From Verrucomicrobiota bacterium (GTDB lineage: Bacteria > Verrucomicrobiota > Verrucomicrobiia > Verrucomicrobiales > DEV007), in assembly GCA_020630975.1 (NCBI GenBank), contig JAHDID010000005.1:125493-189492 (forward strand): a DNA stretch of 64,000 nucleotides, read 5' to 3'. The first letter of the stretch is position 1; each line of letters opens with the position of its first letter. The notes beneath the pieces were generated by a model. The model ran no database searches, was not told the DNA's origin, and saw nothing but the letters and a program-made list of their open reading frames with translations. The translations under genes were made by a program, and so were the position numbers. Shown here in pieces: positions 32,825-41,351 of the stretch.

Positions 32825-33385
32825 CTATTGAGTTTCGGAGTTTCGCTTCATCAATACCCCAGCGATGATGCCGCCTACGACTCCGCCGATGTAGCCCATG
32901 TTGTGGATGTAGCCGACTCTGGCAAAGGCAGGCAGGTCTGATAGGCCATAGGCCTCTCGCCACTCAGCCCAGCGCACCTCTGCTGTCTGCCAGGTGAGTG
33001 TGCCGTAGACATAGCCTATCGCACCTGAGAGGGCAGACACACCCAGCATGGTGAGCAAGCTGACTATGACCAAGCGCATCTGCGGGGTCTCACTGCCAGG
33101 TTTTAGCGAGACTCGACCGAGGATCCAGCCTGCCAGCGTGCCGATCCAAAAGGTCGCTAGAAATCCGACTGTGCCAGCAAAGACCCGATCGCCCAGACCG
33201 AGGTCGGCGTAGTCAAATTGGTCGAATTTGAAGTGGGTGTAGTACTCTGGTGCCAGAGTGTAGGTGATCTGATCGTGGATGATGCCGTAGGCACCGGCCA
33301 GCAGGCAACCATACAGAGCCAGCAGTAGGATCTGCGGCAGAGCCCGTACAGGCACGTGTGGATAGATCAGCCGCTGCCAGCGCAT
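32825..33385 (-). CDS. small integral membrane protein, unknown
   Basis: The 186-residue product has four predicted membrane spans: ILLLALYGCLLAGAYGII (about 20-37), AGTVGFLATFWIGTLAGWIL (about 72-91), LVIVSLLTMLGVSALSGAIG near 105-124 and MGYIGGVVGGIIAGVLM at the end. A conserved-looking charged loop sits between spans 1 and 2 (HFKFDQFDYADLGLGDR). I do not recognise the family. It lies 12 bp downstream of the desaturase gene on the same strand, so it is probably co-transcribed and may relate to membrane lipids. A hairpin GGAGGC/GCCTCC at 32778-32795 lies just after its stop. Confidence 0.72.
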   Translation of the reverse strand: MRWQRLIYPHVPVRALPQILLLALYGCLLAGAYGIIHDQITYTLAPEYYTHFKFDQFDYADLGLGDRVFAGTVGFLATFWIGTLAGWILGRVSLKPGSETPQMRLVIVSLLTMLGVSALSGAIGYVYGTLTWQTAEVRWAEWREAYGLSDLPAFARVGYIHNMGYIGGVVGGIIAGVLMKRNSETQ

Positions 33386-33397
33386 GCGGAGAGCCTA

Positions 33398-34525
33398 TCA
33401 GACCGGTAGTGGCACAGGCAAGCGCAGGCTGCGAATCGTGGCGATATCGTCTAGCACCGACTTGATGCGGGCGCTGCGGCGTAGCATCCAGCTGCGCGAG
33501 ACTTCGGCGCGGTGTTTCAGCGCTTCCTCGAGTTCCTCGCTGATCACTTGGATACGCTCGATCAGGGCATTGAGAGCAGTGGTCGCTTTCTCGCGCCACT
33601 CGGCATTCTCAGACTTGGAGACTCGCAGTAGCTCCTCCTCGGCGCTGTGCCTAGCAGCAGTCATCTCGGCTAGTAGGATCTTGCTGGGCGAGACTCGCTT
33701 GAGATTGGAGGCTAGGCCGGCTTTCTCCAGTGCCCAGATCGCCCACTTAGTCGGGTCGAAGTTCCACGGCTTCACACCATTGCGATAGTCGTGCTGAAAA
33801 CGGTGATGATAGTTGTGATAGCCCTCGCCAAAGGTAAACAGCGACATGATGAAGCTGTCGCGTGCGCTGCACTTGGAGGAGTAGGGCTGCTTGCCGATGG
33901 TGTGGCAGAGCGAATTGATGAAGAAGGTGCTCTGCTGGACAATGAAGATACGCAGCACTCCAGCGATGAGAAAGGCACCTAGAGCACCCTGCCAGCCACT
34001 CCAGAGGAAACCGAGCGCTGTCGGTAGCAGCAGGCCTACGGTGATGGCGATGAGCTTATCCCAGCGGTGCTGCCACATCACGAGGCGGTCTTTTTTCAAG
34101 TCGGGCACATTGTCATACGGTGGCTCGGGATCGATCTTAAATAGGATCCAGCCGATATGAGCCCATAGAAAGCCATTGCTGATATCGTAGGGATCGCCTT
34201 CGTGGTCGGTGTGCTTGTGGTGTCTGCGGTGGTCGCAGCACCACTTGAGGGCAGAATTTTCAAAGGCGCAGGCTCCGAAGACCAGCGTAAACAGGCGGAC
34301 TGGCCACTTGGCCTTGAAAGACAGGTGCGAAAATAGCCTGTGATAGCCGAGCGTGATGCTCATACCCGTGGCTACCCCATAGAAACAGAAAAGTGCGATC
34401 TGAAACCAATCGATGCCAAAGAAAATCAGGTATAACGGTGCTCCGATGAGAGCGGTGAGAGCGATCGAGAGGAGAAAAATAGAATTCACCCAGTTTACCC
34501 GATCAAAGGGTATGTTAGAGATCAT
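33398..34525 (-). CDS. fatty acid (acyl-CoA type delta-9) desaturase
   Basis: All three histidine boxes of membrane di-iron desaturases are present: GYHRLFSH near 60 (HxxxxH), DHRRHHKHTDHEGDP near 97 (HxxHH) and EGYHNYHHRFQHDYRNG near 235 (HxxHH). Membrane spans flank them (FLLSIALTALIGAPLYLIFF at the start). The box spacing fits the acyl-CoA/acyl-lipid delta-9 group. The C-terminal 110 residues form an additional charged coiled-coil-like extension (SAEEELLRVSKSENAEWREK) that most bacterial desaturases lack. It introduces a double bond in fatty acyl chains to tune membrane fluidity. It leads a two-gene unit with the small membrane protein downstream. Confidence 0.94.
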   Translation of the reverse strand: MISNIPFDRVNWVNSIFLLSIALTALIGAPLYLIFFGIDWFQIALFCFYGVATGMSITLGYHRLFSHLSFKAKWPVRLFTLVFGACAFENSALKWCCDHRRHHKHTDHEGDPYDISNGFLWAHIGWILFKIDPEPPYDNVPDLKKDRLVMWQHRWDKLIAITVGLLLPTALGFLWSGWQGALGAFLIAGVLRIFIVQQSTFFINSLCHTIGKQPYSSKCSARDSFIMSLFTFGEGYHNYHHRFQHDYRNGVKPWNFDPTKWAIWALEKAGLASNLKRVSPSKILLAEMTAARHSAEEELLRVSKSENAEWREKATTALNALIERIQVISEELEEALKHRAEVSRSWMLRRSARIKSVLDDIATIRSLRLPVPLPV

Positions 34526-34624
34526 GTGGAAATAGCTTGGGATGAGTAGCGGCTTTGTCAGGATTCGTCAAATTATCGGTTCTGACGCATTTACCACTCG
34601 GTCTAGGAGGGGCTTGATCAGGCT

Positions 34625-35368
34625 TTAGTATTCGTTGGACGTGCCGCTCTCATTGTCAACGGCATCGGTCCACCAGTAGAGCATACGTCCACAGTTTTCA
34701 CAGTGGGTAAGTTCATTGGCGGCTTTTACTGCCACTACGGTCGATTTTACCACCTTCATGTGGCAGCCAGTGCACTGGCCGTCGGTCAGCCCGACCACGG
34801 CTTTACCGTTTTTGGCATTAAAGATGCGCTCGTAGTTGGATACCAGGTCCTCGTCTAGACCAGAGATAGCCTCGCTGCGGCTGCTTTTCTCCTCGGCCAT
34901 TTCTTTTTCCCAGTTGGCCTTGGTCTGGTGCAGGTCGGCGATGTCGGACTCGACCGATTCTTCGCTCTCGGAGAGCACACCACGAGCGGAGTCGAGTATC
35001 TCAGTGAGGCCCTCTAGCTTCTCCATCAGCTCGATCTCTTGGTCCTCGAGCGTGGCGATTTCTTCCTCGTAGCGCTCGATTTCCTTGCCCATGGCTTGGA
35101 ATTCTTCGTTCTTTTTCGTCTCAAACTGCTGCACCTTCAGCTTGGCGATGGAGTCGCGCCGGGTCTGCACATCGAGCTCGATGTTTTTTATCTCCACCTC
35201 GACAGACTGCACATCGGCCAGAGCAGCCTCGACTGCTTTTTTCTCTGTGGATAGCCTGTCCCGGATGTCTTCCTCCTCGACAGGGATGTTGGCTATCTTC
35301 TTTTCCAGCGCCTTTATGGTTTGGTCGCGGTGCTGGACGACGAGTAGTTTAGTGATTTCTGGCAACAT
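34625..35368 (-). CDS. coiled-coil protein with C4 zinc ribbon (COG1579-like)
   Basis: Residues 1-180 are a long coiled coil (KALEKKIANIPVEEEDIRDR, then KNEEFQAMGKEIERYEEEIA). The end holds a zinc ribbon with CTGC near 203 and CENC near 227. This arrangement matches the bacterial zinc-ribbon coiled-coil family (COG1579), whose members are linked to nucleic acid or ribosome-associated roles but remain uncharacterised. No signal or membrane segment is present. The gene stands alone between the desaturase and rodA. Confidence 0.9.
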   Translation of the reverse strand: MLPEITKLLVVQHRDQTIKALEKKIANIPVEEEDIRDRLSTEKKAVEAALADVQSVEVEIKNIELDVQTRRDSIAKLKVQQFETKKNEEFQAMGKEIERYEEEIATLEDQEIELMEKLEGLTEILDSARGVLSESEESVESDIADLHQTKANWEKEMAEEKSSRSEAISGLDEDLVSNYERIFNAKNGKAVVGLTDGQCTGCHMKVVKSTVVAVKAANELTHCENCGRMLYWWTDAVDNESGTSNEY

Positions 35369-35436
35369 GAGGTGGGACTAGGGTGGCGGAAAAAATCACT
35401 TAACGATAGTAAAATATCAATAAATATGAGACCTGA

Positions 35437-36615
35437 CTACGTGCTGGGTATCTCGGTGTCTGGACGCTCGATGATCTCCTCGTGCTCGATCCGGTGCACC
35501 CACACACTCTGGACTAGGCCGAGTAGGAACATAGTAATCACCACAAAGGTACCGCCATAGCTGATCAGTGGCAGCGGGATACCAGTGATCGGTGTCAGCA
35601 GCACATTCATCCCGACATTTTGAAAGATGTGGGCAAACACAAGGGCTACCACGCCACCCACGACCAGGCGACCGAGCACATCGCGGCTGTAGAATGCCAC
35701 AAACAGGCTCTGCAGCAGCATCAGCATAAAGCCCGCCAGTAGGAATAACCCGCCGCGAAAGCCCTGCTCCTCGGCAAACACGACGAAGATGAAGTCATTG
35801 ATCGCCGTATCCGGAGTGATGAATCCCTTGTTATTGATGGTGTCCTCGTTCTTAAAGCCTTTTCCGGTCCAGCCGGCACTACCGATGGCCATCAAGTTAT
35901 TGTGGGCGCTGTAGGCCTCGTCGCGGATGTTCACTTTCTCTCCCCGCAGCATCTTATACTGCACGGTGATCCGGTCTTTCTGGTAATCTTTCAGACCGAA
36001 GAAGAACAAATACGGCATGAACAGAGTGCCCACCAGCAGCACCACGATGATGTAGCGGAAAGGGATATTCCCCAGCAGGATCATCACCGCTGTCACTGGG
36101 ATCCACACGAAAGCCGAGCCAAAGTCGCCCTGAGCCAGCACCATTAGCAGTGGCACACTGGCGATACAGCCAGTCACCATCAGGCGGATGAAGGGATTCC
36201 TCAGCACGGGGTGCAGCTTGTGCAGGTAGGCGAGTACCACCGCCATGCCAGTGATGCCCCCGCAGATGGCGATCTGCGAGGTCTGCACCGTCACAGGCCC
36301 GACCTGCAGCCAGCTCTTCGAGTTGTGGATCTCAGTACCGACCAGGACTGTCAGCAGCAGAGCGATAATGCCCAGTAGATAGAATGGAATGCCCAGCTTT
36401 TTTACCCATTTATAATCAATCAGCGCTGTCGCAAAAAACGCCACAAACCCCGCTAGGATATACACCACCTGGGTGCGCCATTTGACCACGAGAAAGCTCT
36501 CCTCTCGCATCCAAGAGGCAGAGTAGATCGCAAAAACACCGACGATGAGCAGGGCGACCATGTTGGCAAAGAGCAACCAATTGAGCCCGAGAAATTTCCT
36601 GAAAAGAGGAGTCAT
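35437..36615 (-). CDS. rodA: RodA-type SEDS peptidoglycan glycosyltransferase
   Basis: The 392-residue product has about ten membrane spans and SEDS-family signatures: IYSASW at the start, VGPVTVQTSQIAICGGITGM near 105 (the usual QPSE position reads QTSQ), GSAFVWIPVT, GSAGWTGKGF near 245, and FITPDTAINDFIFVVFAEEQ near 268 (the NDFIF/EE element of RodA). It ends with ITGIPLPLISYGGTFV, the classic SEDS motif. RodA polymerises glycan for cell elongation with a class B PBP. No PBP2 or mreBCD gene is adjacent. A rod or elongating cell is implied, not proven. Confidence 0.95.
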   Translation of the reverse strand: MTPLFRKFLGLNWLLFANMVALLIVGVFAIYSASWMREESFLVVKWRTQVVYILAGFVAFFATALIDYKWVKKLGIPFYLLGIIALLLTVLVGTEIHNSKSWLQVGPVTVQTSQIAICGGITGMAVVLAYLHKLHPVLRNPFIRLMVTGCIASVPLLMVLAQGDFGSAFVWIPVTAVMILLGNIPFRYIIVVLLVGTLFMPYLFFFGLKDYQKDRITVQYKMLRGEKVNIRDEAYSAHNNLMAIGSAGWTGKGFKNEDTINNKGFITPDTAINDFIFVVFAEEQGFRGGLFLLAGFMLMLLQSLFVAFYSRDVLGRLVVGGVVALVFAHIFQNVGMNVLLTPITGIPLPLISYGGTFVVITMFLLGLVQSVWVHRIEHEEIIERPDTEIPST

Positions 36616-36980
36616 AAAAAACCCTTAATAAACCCGTAATTTATGGAAACAATAACACCTGAGAATGCCACACTGGCAAGGGATTTTGTCGGAGGATGTA
36701 GAGACTAAACGTGGCAGTGGGGGAGACGTTAGATGCGAAGGCTGGCGATTGCTGGGGAGGGGGAACAGATTTGAGTCGCAGATTGTGCCACTGGGAGCGG
36801 CGATTTTCTATCGCCGGACTACCCCAGCCATCAGACTGAGCAGCGATTCATTAGATTTATTCTCGTTTGCCAGTGTAGACGGACTAGGCCTGATGCGTAT
36901 GTTAGGGCAGGCTCAGTGCCCCCCGGGGACCGCCGACGTCCTCGTCGGCTAACAGGCTGAGCCCACGAGTTTACACAAAC
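36616..36980. other. 365-bp intergenic region between rodA and moaA
   Basis: It holds promoters for two divergent genes. The only repeat recognised is the hairpin element at 36925-36949. No credible ORF is present: the frames here lack family features and overlap the repeat. I looked for a molybdenum-cofactor riboswitch upstream of moaA and could not identify one. Confidence 0.6.
36925..36949 (+). repeat. single copy of hairpin repeat
   Basis: GGACCGCCGACGTCCTCG matches the arm at about 30098 with only flank differences and folds on itself (GCCGACG, TCCT, CGTCGGC). It lies 32 nt before the moaA start, so it will be in the moaA leader if transcription begins upstream. Confidence 0.85.
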
Positions 36981-37991
36981 ATGGAAGACCGCTATGGCCA
37001 TCGCATCAGTTACCTGCGCGTATCGATCACCGATCGGTGCAACGAGCGCTGCCACTACTGCATGCCTACAGAGGATCAGCAGTGGCTGCCTAGGGAGGAG
37101 GTGCTCAGCTACGAGGAGATGCTGCGTGTCGTCCGTGTCGGCGCCGAGCTGGGTATCTCGAAGATCCGCGTCACCGGTGGCGAGCCGCTTACCCGCAAAA
37201 ATGCTCTCTCTTTCATCTCCGAGCTGAAGACCATAGATGGTATCGAAGAGGTCGGCATCTCGACTAATGGCACACTACTCACCCGCCGTGCCTACCCAGA
37301 CTCCGATCAGCACTATGCCTCTGCGCTGCGCCAGGCTGGCGTCGATACCGTGAACATATCGCTAGATACCCTAGATCGCGAGGCCTACCACAAGGCCACT
37401 GGGCGAGATCTGCTCGATCAGGTCGTCGCGGGTATCCAGGCTGCCGTCGCCGAGGGCTTTGATAAGGTAAAACTAAATGCCGTGCTCATGCGCCATCGCA
37501 ATGAGCACGAGATCTGGGATCTCATCGAGTTTGCCCGGGAGCAGGGCTGTCTGCTCCGCTTCATCGAGCTCATGCCAGTGAGCACCTCCGAGGTCCTCAG
37601 TGAGGAAAATTTCATGTCCACGGGTGAGGCCAGAAAGTTGATCGAGTTCAAATACGGTGCTCTCCAGCCGCTTCCAGATTTCAAGACCAACGGCCCTGCC
37701 AGCTACTACGAGCTACCAGACACTGGTCAGCGCATCGGCTTCATCGGCGCGATGACCAATTTTCACTTCTGCGAGACCTGCAACAAGCTACGCCTGACCT
37801 GCGATGGCAAGCTGCGCCCCTGCCTAGGGAGTCATCTCGAGTTCGACATGCGCCAGGTCCTGCGCGAGCCGGATATGACCGACGAGGATGTGAAACGCTT
37901 CTTCCTAAACGTGGTCGATAGCAAGCCTGAGCAGCACGACTTCCGCGATCAGTATCAGCCAAATCGCCGGATGATCGCTATCGGGGGCTGA
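36981..37991 (+). CDS. moaA: GTP 3',8-cyclase MoaA
   Basis: First enzyme of molybdenum cofactor synthesis, a radical SAM protein that rearranges GTP. The N-terminal cluster motif CNERCHYC (about 19-26, CxxxCxxC) and the SAM-binding TGGEPLTRKN near 65 are present. The C-terminal second cluster motif is CETCNKLRLTCDGKLRPCL (about 263-281, CxxC plus the later Cys). The product is 336 residues, as expected, but ends FRDQYQPNRRMIAIGG rather than with exactly the canonical tail that keeps the GG. No other moa/moe genes lie in the window. Confidence 0.96.
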   Translation: MEDRYGHRISYLRVSITDRCNERCHYCMPTEDQQWLPREEVLSYEEMLRVVRVGAELGISKIRVTGGEPLTRKNALSFISELKTIDGIEEVGISTNGTLLTRRAYPDSDQHYASALRQAGVDTVNISLDTLDREAYHKATGRDLLDQVVAGIQAAVAEGFDKVKLNAVLMRHRNEHEIWDLIEFAREQGCLLRFIELMPVSTSEVLSEENFMSTGEARKLIEFKYGALQPLPDFKTNGPASYYELPDTGQRIGFIGAMTNFHFCETCNKLRLTCDGKLRPCLGSHLEFDMRQVLREPDMTDEDVKRFFLNVVDSKPEQHDFRDQYQPNRRMIAIGG

Positions 37992-38055
37992 TTTCTCATA
38001 GTTTTCACATTCGCTTCAGCAGGTCTTCACAGGGCTGGAGTTTGTTCTGGGTAGT

Positions 38056-38877
38056 ATGACTGTTAAATCTTTCTCCAGAAGAAGCGCCCTGCTAGCCGCA
38101 GGGGGAGCGATTTCCTCCTTTGCCTACGGATCGCTCATCGAGCGGAATTTCCTCAATGTGGAGCGTGTCGATCTGCCGTGGCCAGAGCGCTTTCGCGATC
38201 ATCCACCGATCAAGCTGGCGTTGCTATCAGACTTTCATTACGACGATTTTGGCAATCGGCAGCTAGTCGAGGCCGCAGTCGAGGCGATCAATCAGGAGCA
38301 AGTCGATCTGGTCATGCTCGGCGGCGACTTCTTTTCTCACGATGGCAGCTACCTCGAGCCACTCGGCGAGATCCTGCAGAATGCCAAGTCGCGACTCGGT
38401 ACCTACTCAGTATTTGGCAATCATGACCGCTGGCATGGCGACGAGGTCAAAGTCCCTAAGCAGCTGGATAGCTATGGCATCCGCCACCTCACCAATGAGT
38501 CGGTGAATCTAGATGGCTGCTCGGTGATGGGTGTCGACAGTGTCTGGGGTGGGCGCCCGCGCCTCGACAAGCCGCTCAACCAGCTGTCTCGCGATCAGCC
38601 CGCCTTCTCCATCTGGCACGAGCCCGATACCTTCGATTTCTACGATGACTCACGCGTGGTCCTACAGATGTCCGGCCACACCCACGGCGGCCAAGTCTGC
38701 GCCCCATTCAAAGGCGAACTGCTGCTGCCCAAATATGGCCAAGAATACGCCGCCGGCCTATACCAGAAAGACCAGCGCTCCCTCTACGTCAATCGAGGCC
38801 TCGGTGTGATCGGAGTGCCCACCCGCTTTCTCTGTCCTCCAGAGCTGACCATCATCCAGATGGCTCCAGTGGTTTGA
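38056..38877 (+). CDS. Tat-exported metallophosphoesterase
   Basis: A calcineurin-like phosphoesterase with a twin-arginine-type leader (FSRRSALLAAGGAISSFAYG). The metal ligand motifs are LLSDFHYDDFG (DxH, about 55-65), LGGDFFSH (GD, near 95), FGNHDRW (GNHD, near 123) and SGHTHGGQ (GHTH, near 213). The order and spacing match the YkuE/YaeI-like membrane-associated group that acts on phospholipids or related phosphoesters. Length is 273 residues. It lies 64 bp after moaA and just upstream of a toxin-antitoxin pair without clear functional linkage. Confidence 0.9.
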   Translation: MTVKSFSRRSALLAAGGAISSFAYGSLIERNFLNVERVDLPWPERFRDHPPIKLALLSDFHYDDFGNRQLVEAAVEAINQEQVDLVMLGGDFFSHDGSYLEPLGEILQNAKSRLGTYSVFGNHDRWHGDEVKVPKQLDSYGIRHLTNESVNLDGCSVMGVDSVWGGRPRLDKPLNQLSRDQPAFSIWHEPDTFDFYDDSRVVLQMSGHTHGGQVCAPFKGELLLPKYGQEYAAGLYQKDQRSLYVNRGLGVIGVPTRFLCPPELTIIQMAPVV

Positions 38878-38940
38878 CGGGGCAGGGGAGTGGTATTTTC
38901 AGGTTTTCGTTTAGTCTTTGTACTGCTAAGCTATTCTTTA

Positions 38941-39144
38941 ATGACGGTGGAAGCGATTCAAAATGAGTTGTCCGAGCTTTCTCAAATCGAGAGAGGCCAG
39001 ATCCTTGAATTTTTGCAGAATTTGGAATCTGATTGCAGCGAGGAAACTCGATTAGAAGAGAGCGTGAATGATTTTAAAAAGGGGCGCACAGTGGGGGCTT
39101 CAGATCTTCATGCCGAGCTGAAAGATCGTCTCGCTAGCCGATGA
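38941..39144 (+). CDS. putative antitoxin of a RelE/ParE-type module
   Basis: The 67-residue product starts at ATG 38941; a GTG further upstream at 38890 is less likely. It is acidic and helical (QNELSELSQIERGQILEFLQ) and ends with AELKDRLASR, like many short antitoxins that pair with ParE. It overlaps the toxin gene by ATGA. Identification rests mainly on this linkage, as the antitoxin family itself is not recognised. Confidence 0.7.
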   Translation: MTVEAIQNELSELSQIERGQILEFLQNLESDCSEETRLEESVNDFKKGRTVGASDLHAELKDRLASR

Positions 39145-39464
39145 CCTACCCTGTAGAGTATACGGAGCGTGCCAGGGCGCACATTGTCGATGCATTGGAT
39201 TGGATAGCGGACCGCTCGCTCATGGCTGCGGAGCAGTGGTTAGAGGATTTGGAGGGTGCTATTGATTCACTCTCAGTAAATCCAGAGCGATTTCTCTTCG
39301 CCTCCGAAAATGCAACTCACGATATTGAGATTCGTCAGATGTTGTTTCGCAAGGGAAGGGGGCAATACCGAGTGTTGTTTACCATTGGGGCTGGGACAGT
39401 GGTTGTTTTGGATGTTCGGCATTCCATGCAGAACTGGTTAGCACCCGGAGAGCTCGACTCATGA
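39141..39464 (+). CDS. RelE/ParE-family toxin
   Basis: The 107-residue toxin shows the ParE/RelE pattern: YPVEYTERARAHIVDALDWI at the start, an acidic helix (AAEQWLEDLEGAIDSLSVNP), then RQMLFRKGRGQYRVLFTIGA and the last strand VVVLDVRHSMQNW. ParE members poison gyrase and RelE members cleave mRNA; by eye the residues cannot separate the two. The start overlaps the antitoxin stop, so translation is coupled and the antitoxin comes first, as usual. Confidence 0.88.
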   Translation: MTYPVEYTERARAHIVDALDWIADRSLMAAEQWLEDLEGAIDSLSVNPERFLFASENATHDIEIRQMLFRKGRGQYRVLFTIGAGTVVVLDVRHSMQNWLAPGELDS

Positions 39465-39539
39465 GCTGAGAAAAATCCGTTGCACCCCTATCATATTGGT
39501 GTCGAGTGCGGGTGAAACTACTTAAGAATACCGAGACAT

Positions 39540-39941
39540 ATGGCTAGTGGATTTTCTCTAGAAGGCAAAATACATCTGATTAACGAAGTTCAGACATTCC
39601 CCAGCGGGTTTAGCAAGCGCGAGTTCGTCGTCGAGACGATGGATGGTCAATACCCTCAGCAGATCAAATTCGAACTGATGAAGGAGAAGACCGCTCTCAC
39701 GGATGGTCTGAACACCGGCGATCCTGTGCACGTGCACTTCGACATCCGCGGCAATGAGTATCAGGGCAAATACTATGTGAACCTGAACTGCTGGAAGCTC
39801 GATCGTCCCGGTGCAGGCGGCGCTCCTGCCGGAGCTATGGCTGCCGGTGCGGCTCCTGCTGCTGCGGCACCATCTGCCGAGCCATATCCCACCGAGGCCC
39901 CTGCGGGCTTCGACGATGGCGACGAGGATATCCCATTCTAG
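39540..39941 (+). CDS. DUF3127 protein with SSB-like C-terminal tip
   Basis: Residues 1-88 follow the DUF3127 pattern (LEGKIHLINEVQTFPSGFSK, then QIKFELMKEKTALTDGLNTG and GKYYVNLNCWKLDR), which is probably an OB-like beta barrel. The tail is Ala/Pro/Gly-rich and ends in DDGDEDIPF, closely matching the DDDIPF tip through which single-stranded DNA-binding proteins recruit partners. Length is 133 residues. It could be an accessory ssDNA-binding or SSB-mimicking protein; the family is functionally undescribed, so this is inference. It lies upstream of an unrelated enolase-family gene. Confidence 0.87.
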   Translation: MASGFSLEGKIHLINEVQTFPSGFSKREFVVETMDGQYPQQIKFELMKEKTALTDGLNTGDPVHVHFDIRGNEYQGKYYVNLNCWKLDRPGAGGAPAGAMAAGAAPAAAAPSAEPYPTEAPAGFDDGDEDIPF

Positions 39942-39956
39942 AGCCGAGGAGGGACG

Positions 39957-41351
39957 ATGCCGAGCCCGGTAAAAGTCTCTGCTGTATCGCTGCACTTCCT
40001 ACCCGTAGAGATGCGGGTACCGCTGAAGTTTGGCAGCCAGACGCTCACCGCCGTTACCTGCGCTCGTGCCAAGGTGACGGTCACCAGCCCAGATGGCCAG
40101 ACGGCCGTCGGCTGGGGCGAGACCCCACTATCTGTCGGCTGGGTCTGGCCTGCCGATATCGACTACGACGAGCGTCATACTGCTCTGCAAGATTTTACTC
40201 TCTCGATCGCCGCCGCTCTCGAGGCCAGCGATAGGGCTGGCCACCCGATGGAGATCGGTGTCGGCTTTATCGATCACGATCTGCCAGCTCTACAGGCAGC
40301 GTTTAATGCATCGCGCCCAGCAGAGGCTGCACTGCCTCATCTAGCGGCGCTAGTGTGCTACTCGCTCTTCGACATCGCTGTGCACGATGCGTATGCTCGT
40401 CTGCACCAAGTACCAGTCTATCATATCTACGGACGCGACTACCTCGAGCAGGATCTCAGTCACTTCCTAGAGCCGGCCGAGGGCAGTGGCGTCAGCTTTG
40501 AGGGCGTGCATTTCAGTGACTTTCTACAGATCGGCACTGCACCCGAGCGGTTACCCGTGTGGCACCTAGTCGGTGGGCTAGACCCTGTCGATGAGTCGGA
40601 GCTGACCGGCGATGAGCCAGATGATGGCTACCCTGTGCTCCTGCGTGACTGGATCGAGACCGATGGGCTCGATTGTCTAAAAGTGAAGCTGCGAGGCAAT
40701 GATCGCGACTGGGACTACCAGAGACTGCTCTCGATCGGCCAGATCTGCCGAGATCTAGATGTCACCTGGCTCACCACAGATTTCAACTGCACCGTCACCG
40801 ACCCCGACTACGTCAATGGCATCCTCGATCAGCTACGCGATGAGGATCCGCTGACCTATCAAAAGATACTCTACGTCGAGCAGCCCTTTCCCTACGATCT
40901 CGAGGCCCATCAGATCGATGTGCACAGCGTCTCCGCTCGCAAGCCGCTCTTCATGGATGAGAGTGCACACGATTGGCGCTACGTGCGCATGGGCTATGAG
41001 CTAGGCTGGAATGGTGTGGCTCTCAAAACCTGCAAGACCCAGACCGGCGCGCTACTCTCCGCTGCCTGGGCCAAGGCTCATGGTATGACCCTGATGGTGC
41101 AGGATCTCACCAATCCCATGCTAGCTCAGGTACCGCACTTTCAGCTGGCCGCCCACGTCGGCACCATCATGGGGGTCGAGAGCAATGGTATGCAATTTTA
41201 CCCCGAAGCCAGTGCACCTGAGCGCCAGGTCCACCCAGGGCTCTATCGCCGGACTGGTGGCGTGCTCGATGCCTCCACACTAGGCGAGGTAGGGTTTGGC
41301 TATCGCGAGGATCAGATCGACCGCCAGCTACCCGAGGCAGCGTATGGCTAG
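39957..41351 (+). CDS. enolase-superfamily (mandelate racemase/MLE-like) enzyme
   Basis: The 464-residue product has the capping domain (LPVEMRVPLKFGSQTLTAVT, GWGETPLSVGW) and the (beta/alpha)7-beta barrel. Candidate catalytic or metal residues are the KVKLRGND strand-2 Lys pair near 234, an Asp in TTDFNC near 263, Glu in YVEQPFPYD near 303, and MDESAHDW near 323, with a further Lys in VALKTCKTQTG near 345. Length is about 100 residues above typical, mainly through an inserted region (about 150-220). The gene overlaps gluconokinase by 8 bp, which suggests a sugar-acid dehydratase or epimerase. The substrate is not assigned. Confidence 0.85.
   Translation: MPSPVKVSAVSLHFLPVEMRVPLKFGSQTLTAVTCARAKVTVTSPDGQTAVGWGETPLSVGWVWPADIDYDERHTALQDFTLSIAAALEASDRAGHPMEIGVGFIDHDLPALQAAFNASRPAEAALPHLAALVCYSLFDIAVHDAYARLHQVPVYHIYGRDYLEQDLSHFLEPAEGSGVSFEGVHFSDFLQIGTAPERLPVWHLVGGLDPVDESELTGDEPDDGYPVLLRDWIETDGLDCLKVKLRGNDRDWDYQRLLSIGQICRDLDVTWLTTDFNCTVTDPDYVNGILDQLRDEDPLTYQKILYVEQPFPYDLEAHQIDVHSVSARKPLFMDESAHDWRYVRMGYELGWNGVALKTCKTQTGALLSAAWAKAHGMTLMVQDLTNPMLAQVPHFQLAAHVGTIMGVESNGMQFYPEASAPERQVHPGLYRRTGGVLDASTLGEVGFGYREDQIDRQLPEAAYG

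Noticed and set aside
36616-36980. Molybdenum-cofactor riboswitch before moaA
   Set aside because: I could not find a supporting conserved structure; only the hairpin repeat is clear.
38890-38940. Upstream GTG start for the antitoxin gene
   Set aside because: It adds a hydrophobic stretch (RLVFVLLSYSL) not expected in an antitoxin; ATG 38941 gives a normal acidic product.
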